From Deltaproteobacteria bacterium (lineage in GTDB: Bacteria > Myxococcota > Kuafuiibacteriia > Kuafuiibacteriales > Kuafuiibacteriaceae): DNA of 64,000 bases. Position numbers and translations under genes: made by a program. The notes below the pieces were generated by a model. It was given only the letters and a program-made list of their open reading frames with translations, had not been told where the DNA came from and did not search any database. The stretch is from NCBI GenBank assembly GCA_020632995.1, contig JACKEN010000003.1, forward strand, positions 124,001 through 188,000. Reading direction: 5' to 3'. How positions within the stretch are numbered: position 1 is the stretch's first letter; every line of letters starts with the position of its first letter. Positions 61,571-64,000 of the stretch are shown piece by piece.

Positions 61571-64000
61571 ATGGAGGTCTCAGAGCTTCTTCAGACCATC
61601 GAGACGTTGCACGCGGACGCGCGGAGCCGGGGTCTCTTCTTCCAGCACTGCACCGACGACCGCCTGGTGGGTCGCAGCGTTCGCATCGACGGCGCGCCGC
61701 TCTTGTCGTTCGGCTCCTGCTCGTACCTGGGGCTCGAGTACCACCCCGACCTCGTCGCCGCGGTGCATGACGCGGTCGACAGGTACGGGACGCAGTTCGC
61801 GTCCTCGCGGGGCTATCTGTCTGCACCTCAATACGAGGAGTTCGAGGACTGCCTGTCCCGGATCTTCGGCGCGCACGCGATCTGCCTGCAGACCACCACC
61901 CTCGCGCACCAGGCGGCCTTCGACGTCTTCCTGACCGAGAAGGACGCGATCGTGATGGACCACCAGGTGCACTACAGCGTGCAGCGCGCTGCGGTGTTGG
62001 CGCGCTCCGCCGGCGCCCGCGTGGAGTTGGTCCGCCACGAGGAGCTCGAGCGCGCGATCGACGTGGTCAAGGCGCTGGCCCAGAAGCACCGCACGGTGTG
62101 GTTCGCGGCGGATGGCGTCACGAGCATGTACGGTGAGCTGGTCAACGTCGACCTGCTCCGCGCGATCCTCGACGTGGCGCCCAACGTCAGGCTCTACATC
62201 GACGACGCCCACGGCATGAGCTGGGCGGGCGAGCACGGACGCGGGAGCTTCCTGTCCCGCATGGCCCTCGACGATCGCATCGTCGTGGCGACCTCCCTCG
62301 CGAAGGCGTTCGCGGCGGGCGGCGCGGCGCTGGTGTTCAGCGACGCGATGGAGTGCGAGCGTGTTCGGATGTGCGGCGGACCGATGGTGTTCTCGGGGCC
62401 GCTGCAACCGCCCTTGCTCGGCGCGGCCCTGGCCTCCGCGCGCCTGCACCTGACCGACGAGATCGTCGAACGGCAAGCCGTCCTGCAGGACCGGATCGCG
62501 TACTGCAACGAGCGCATGGCCGCCGCGCACCTGCCCCTCCTTGTCGCGAACGAGACGCCGGTGGTGTTCGTGCGCCTCGGGCTCCCGCGCGTCGCCACCG
62601 CGGTCGCTCAGCGCCTGGCCGCGGACGGCGTGTACGTCAACGTCTCGATGTACCCGTCGGTGCCGATGAAGCGCGGCGGCCTCCGGCTGGGCATCACGAC
62701 GACCCACTCGCACGAGGACATCGATCGGGTGGTCGAGTCGCTCCAACGTCACGTGCCGCGGGTGCTGGAGGAGGAGGGGCTCAGCCTCGCCGATCTCGAC
62801 GCGCTGTTCGAGCGCTCGGTCGTGAACTACACCCCGACCGACCGCGACTCCGCGAAGAGCTACATCGCGCGGCTCCACGAGGCGGCGAAGACGCGCACGA
62901 GCGGGGCGGCGCCCCGCAACTGGGCCGGCGCGGGCCTCGACTGCGATCCGTCGCTCATGTCCGTTCAGCACGCGCACAGCGTGGAAGAGATCGACCGGGC
63001 GGAGTGGGACGGGGCGTTGGGTGCGGTCGGCTGCATCAGCTGGGAGGCCATGCGCGCGGCGGAGCGCATCTTCCGCGACCAGCCGCACAAGGAGCACAAC
63101 TGGGAGTTCCACTACGTGGTGGTGCGCGACGCCGATCGGCGGCCGGTGTGCATGACCTGCTTCACGGTGCTGCTGCAGAAGGACGACGCGCTGATGCGCG
63201 ATGGTGTCTCGCGGGCGGTGGAGCAGAAGCGGCTCGAGGATCCCTACTTCCTGACCTCGAAGGCGGTGGTGATGGGCTCGGGGCTCTCTGAAGGCAACCA
63301 CCTCTACCTCGACCGCAACGGTCCGTGGCGCGCGGCGATGCACTGGGTGCTCCAGACCGCCTCGAAGATCTGCGACGAGGCCGAGGCGGATCTGCTCGTG
63401 CTCCGCGACCTCCCCGGGGATGACGTGGAGATGGACGCGTTCCTCCTGCTCCAGGGGCTCGTCAAGATCCCGAACCTCGACAGCCACCGCGTGGAGCTGG
63501 ACTGGGACGGGCCCGAGGAGTTCTTGCGAGGGTTGACCAAGAAGCGCCGCCAGCAGCTCCGGCCGATCATCGCGCTGGAGCCGTCCTATCGCGTACACGT
63601 CTACCAGGCGACCGACGGATCGTCGCGCGCCCTTGGTGGCGATGAGCTCGAGTACCTGCATGGGCTCTATCGCGCGGTGGCGAGGAAGAAGCTGCGTTTC
63701 AACACCTTCGAGCTCCCCGAGAACCTGCTCGAGGGCCTGCTGCGGTCTCCTGCTTGGGAGGTCGGCACACTGCGCCTCGACCCCTCGGCAGGTGGGCCTG
63801 CGCACGGCCGGCCGGTCGCGTTCTGGGCTGCCCACAAGCACGGGCAGGACTACGCGCCGCTGTTCTGCGGGCTCGACTACGGCTACGTGGCCGAGCACGG
63901 CGCGTACCGCCACATGATCTACCGGTTCCTCCTGCGCGCGAAGAGCCTGGGTATGCGCGTGGTCCATCTCGGCATGGACGCGGAGCTCGAGAAGCGCCGC
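61571..64000 (+). CDS. PLP-dependent alpha-oxoamine synthase fused to an acyltransferase-like domain, cut by the right edge
   Basis: The first 810 codons, open to the right edge. ATG at 61571 is used because codon bias starts there; an in-frame ATG at 61496 with a better-placed purine-rich stretch is an alternative. Residues 1-390 match the BioF/serine palmitoyltransferase branch of aminotransferases: SFGSCSYLGLEYHP, YIDDAHGMSWAG, and the PLP lysine in TSLAKAFAAGG. Residues 420-810 match a FemAB/GNAT-like N-acyltransferase type domain (GSGLSEGNHLYLDRNG; LRGLTKKRRQQLRP). The enzyme class condenses an acyl-CoA with an amino acid; the fusion suggests a lipid or a secondary metabolite. The neighbouring STAND regulator supports a controlled pathway. 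Confidence 0.82.
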   Translation, partial: MEVSELLQTIETLHADARSRGLFFQHCTDDRLVGRSVRIDGAPLLSFGSCSYLGLEYHPDLVAAVHDAVDRYGTQFASSRGYLSAPQYEEFEDCLSRIFGAHAICLQTTTLAHQAAFDVFLTEKDAIVMDHQVHYSVQRAAVLARSAGARVELVRHEELERAIDVVKALAQKHRTVWFAADGVTSMYGELVNVDLLRAILDVAPNVRLYIDDAHGMSWAGEHGRGSFLSRMALDDRIVVATSLAKAFAAGGAALVFSDAMECERVRMCGGPMVFSGPLQPPLLGAALASARLHLTDEIVERQAVLQDRIAYCNERMAAAHLPLLVANETPVVFVRLGLPRVATAVAQRLAADGVYVNVSMYPSVPMKRGGLRLGITTTHSHEDIDRVVESLQRHVPRVLEEEGLSLADLDALFERSVVNYTPTDRDSAKSYIARLHEAAKTRTSGAAPRNWAGAGLDCDPSLMSVQHAHSVEEIDRAEWDGALGAVGCISWEAMRAAERIFRDQPHKEHNWEFHYVVVRDADRRPVCMTCFTVLLQKDDALMRDGVSRAVEQKRLEDPYFLTSKAVVMGSGLSEGNHLYLDRNGPWRAAMHWVLQTASKICDEAEADLLVLRDLPGDDVEMDAFLLLQGLVKIPNLDSHRVELDWDGPEEFLRGLTKKRRQQLRPIIALEPSYRVHVYQATDGSSRALGGDELEYLHGLYRAVARKKLRFNTFELPENLLEGLLRSPAWEVGTLRLDPSAGGPAHGRPVAFWAAHKHGQDYAPLFCGLDYGYVAEHGAYRHMIYRFLLRAKSLGMRVVHLGMDAELEKRR

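Overview
The window is very GC-rich and most genes use G or C at the third codon position. The gene content points to a myxobacterium or close relative (phylum Myxococcota). Signs of this are three membrane Ser/Thr protein kinases, FHA-domain proteins, many cysteine-rich lipoproteins with Asp/Ser/Gly linkers, a protein with Myxococcus-type cysteine-rich (DUF4215) repeats, a MYXO-CTERM sorting tail, a DUF4388 giant protein, and a retron-type reverse transcriptase of the size known from Myxococcus. No tRNA, rRNA or CRISPR array was seen.

Layout. 1-20 kb: signalling and cell-envelope genes. A DUF1015 gene is cut by the left edge. Then come an FHA/winged-helix regulator with a kinase, two secreted repeat proteins, a kinase facing an FHA-GAF-HD-GYP protein, and a third kinase followed by a TPR protein and a 700-residue Cys-rich lipoprotein. 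After these are SRPBCC and DUF423 genes, another lipoprotein and a phospholipase D-family protein. 19-24 kb: an operon of a large sigma-54 activator with an ATPase/TPR sensor half and a lipoprotein with DPDGD repeats. 24.8-26.5 kb: a candidate retron, with a predicted msr-msd RNA bounded by a 13-bp inverted repeat directly upstream of the reverse transcriptase. 27.5-32.3 kb: housekeeping genes yvcK, fmt and def around a signal-less subtilisin. 32.4-46 kb: secreted VIT/VWA, propeller and beta-helix proteins, a MYXO-CTERM protein, a 1378-residue REC/TPR/DUF4388 protein, a lactonase-like hydrolase and small lipoproteins. 46.9-48 kb: a pentapeptide-repeat protein followed by a stand-alone GyrB-like domain that has lost its ATPase residues. 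48-58.6 kb: a HEAT protein, a MarR-GNAT fusion with an operator next to its start codon, a glycosyltransferase, an unfamiliar set of genes ending in a SelO-like protein, a zinc-ribbon protein and a RecQ-phosphoribosyltransferase fusion, then a transglutaminase-like protein with a sigma-54-like promoter. 58.6-64 kb: a STAND ATPase regulator divergent from a PLP acyltransferase-type fusion cut by the right edge.

The most unusual signals are not genes. (1) An 80-bp structured repeat is inserted in frame into two unrelated proteins, the retron reverse transcriptase and the VIT/VWA protein, in opposite orientations; every difference between the copies is a transition and the predicted stems survive through G-U pairs. 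(2) An interrupted palindrome, GCARG-N4-CYTGC, occurs at least 33 times in 64 kb, mostly inside genes, against roughly 0.7 expected from base composition. (3) The candidate retron. (4) The pentapeptide-repeat / dead-GyrB pair.
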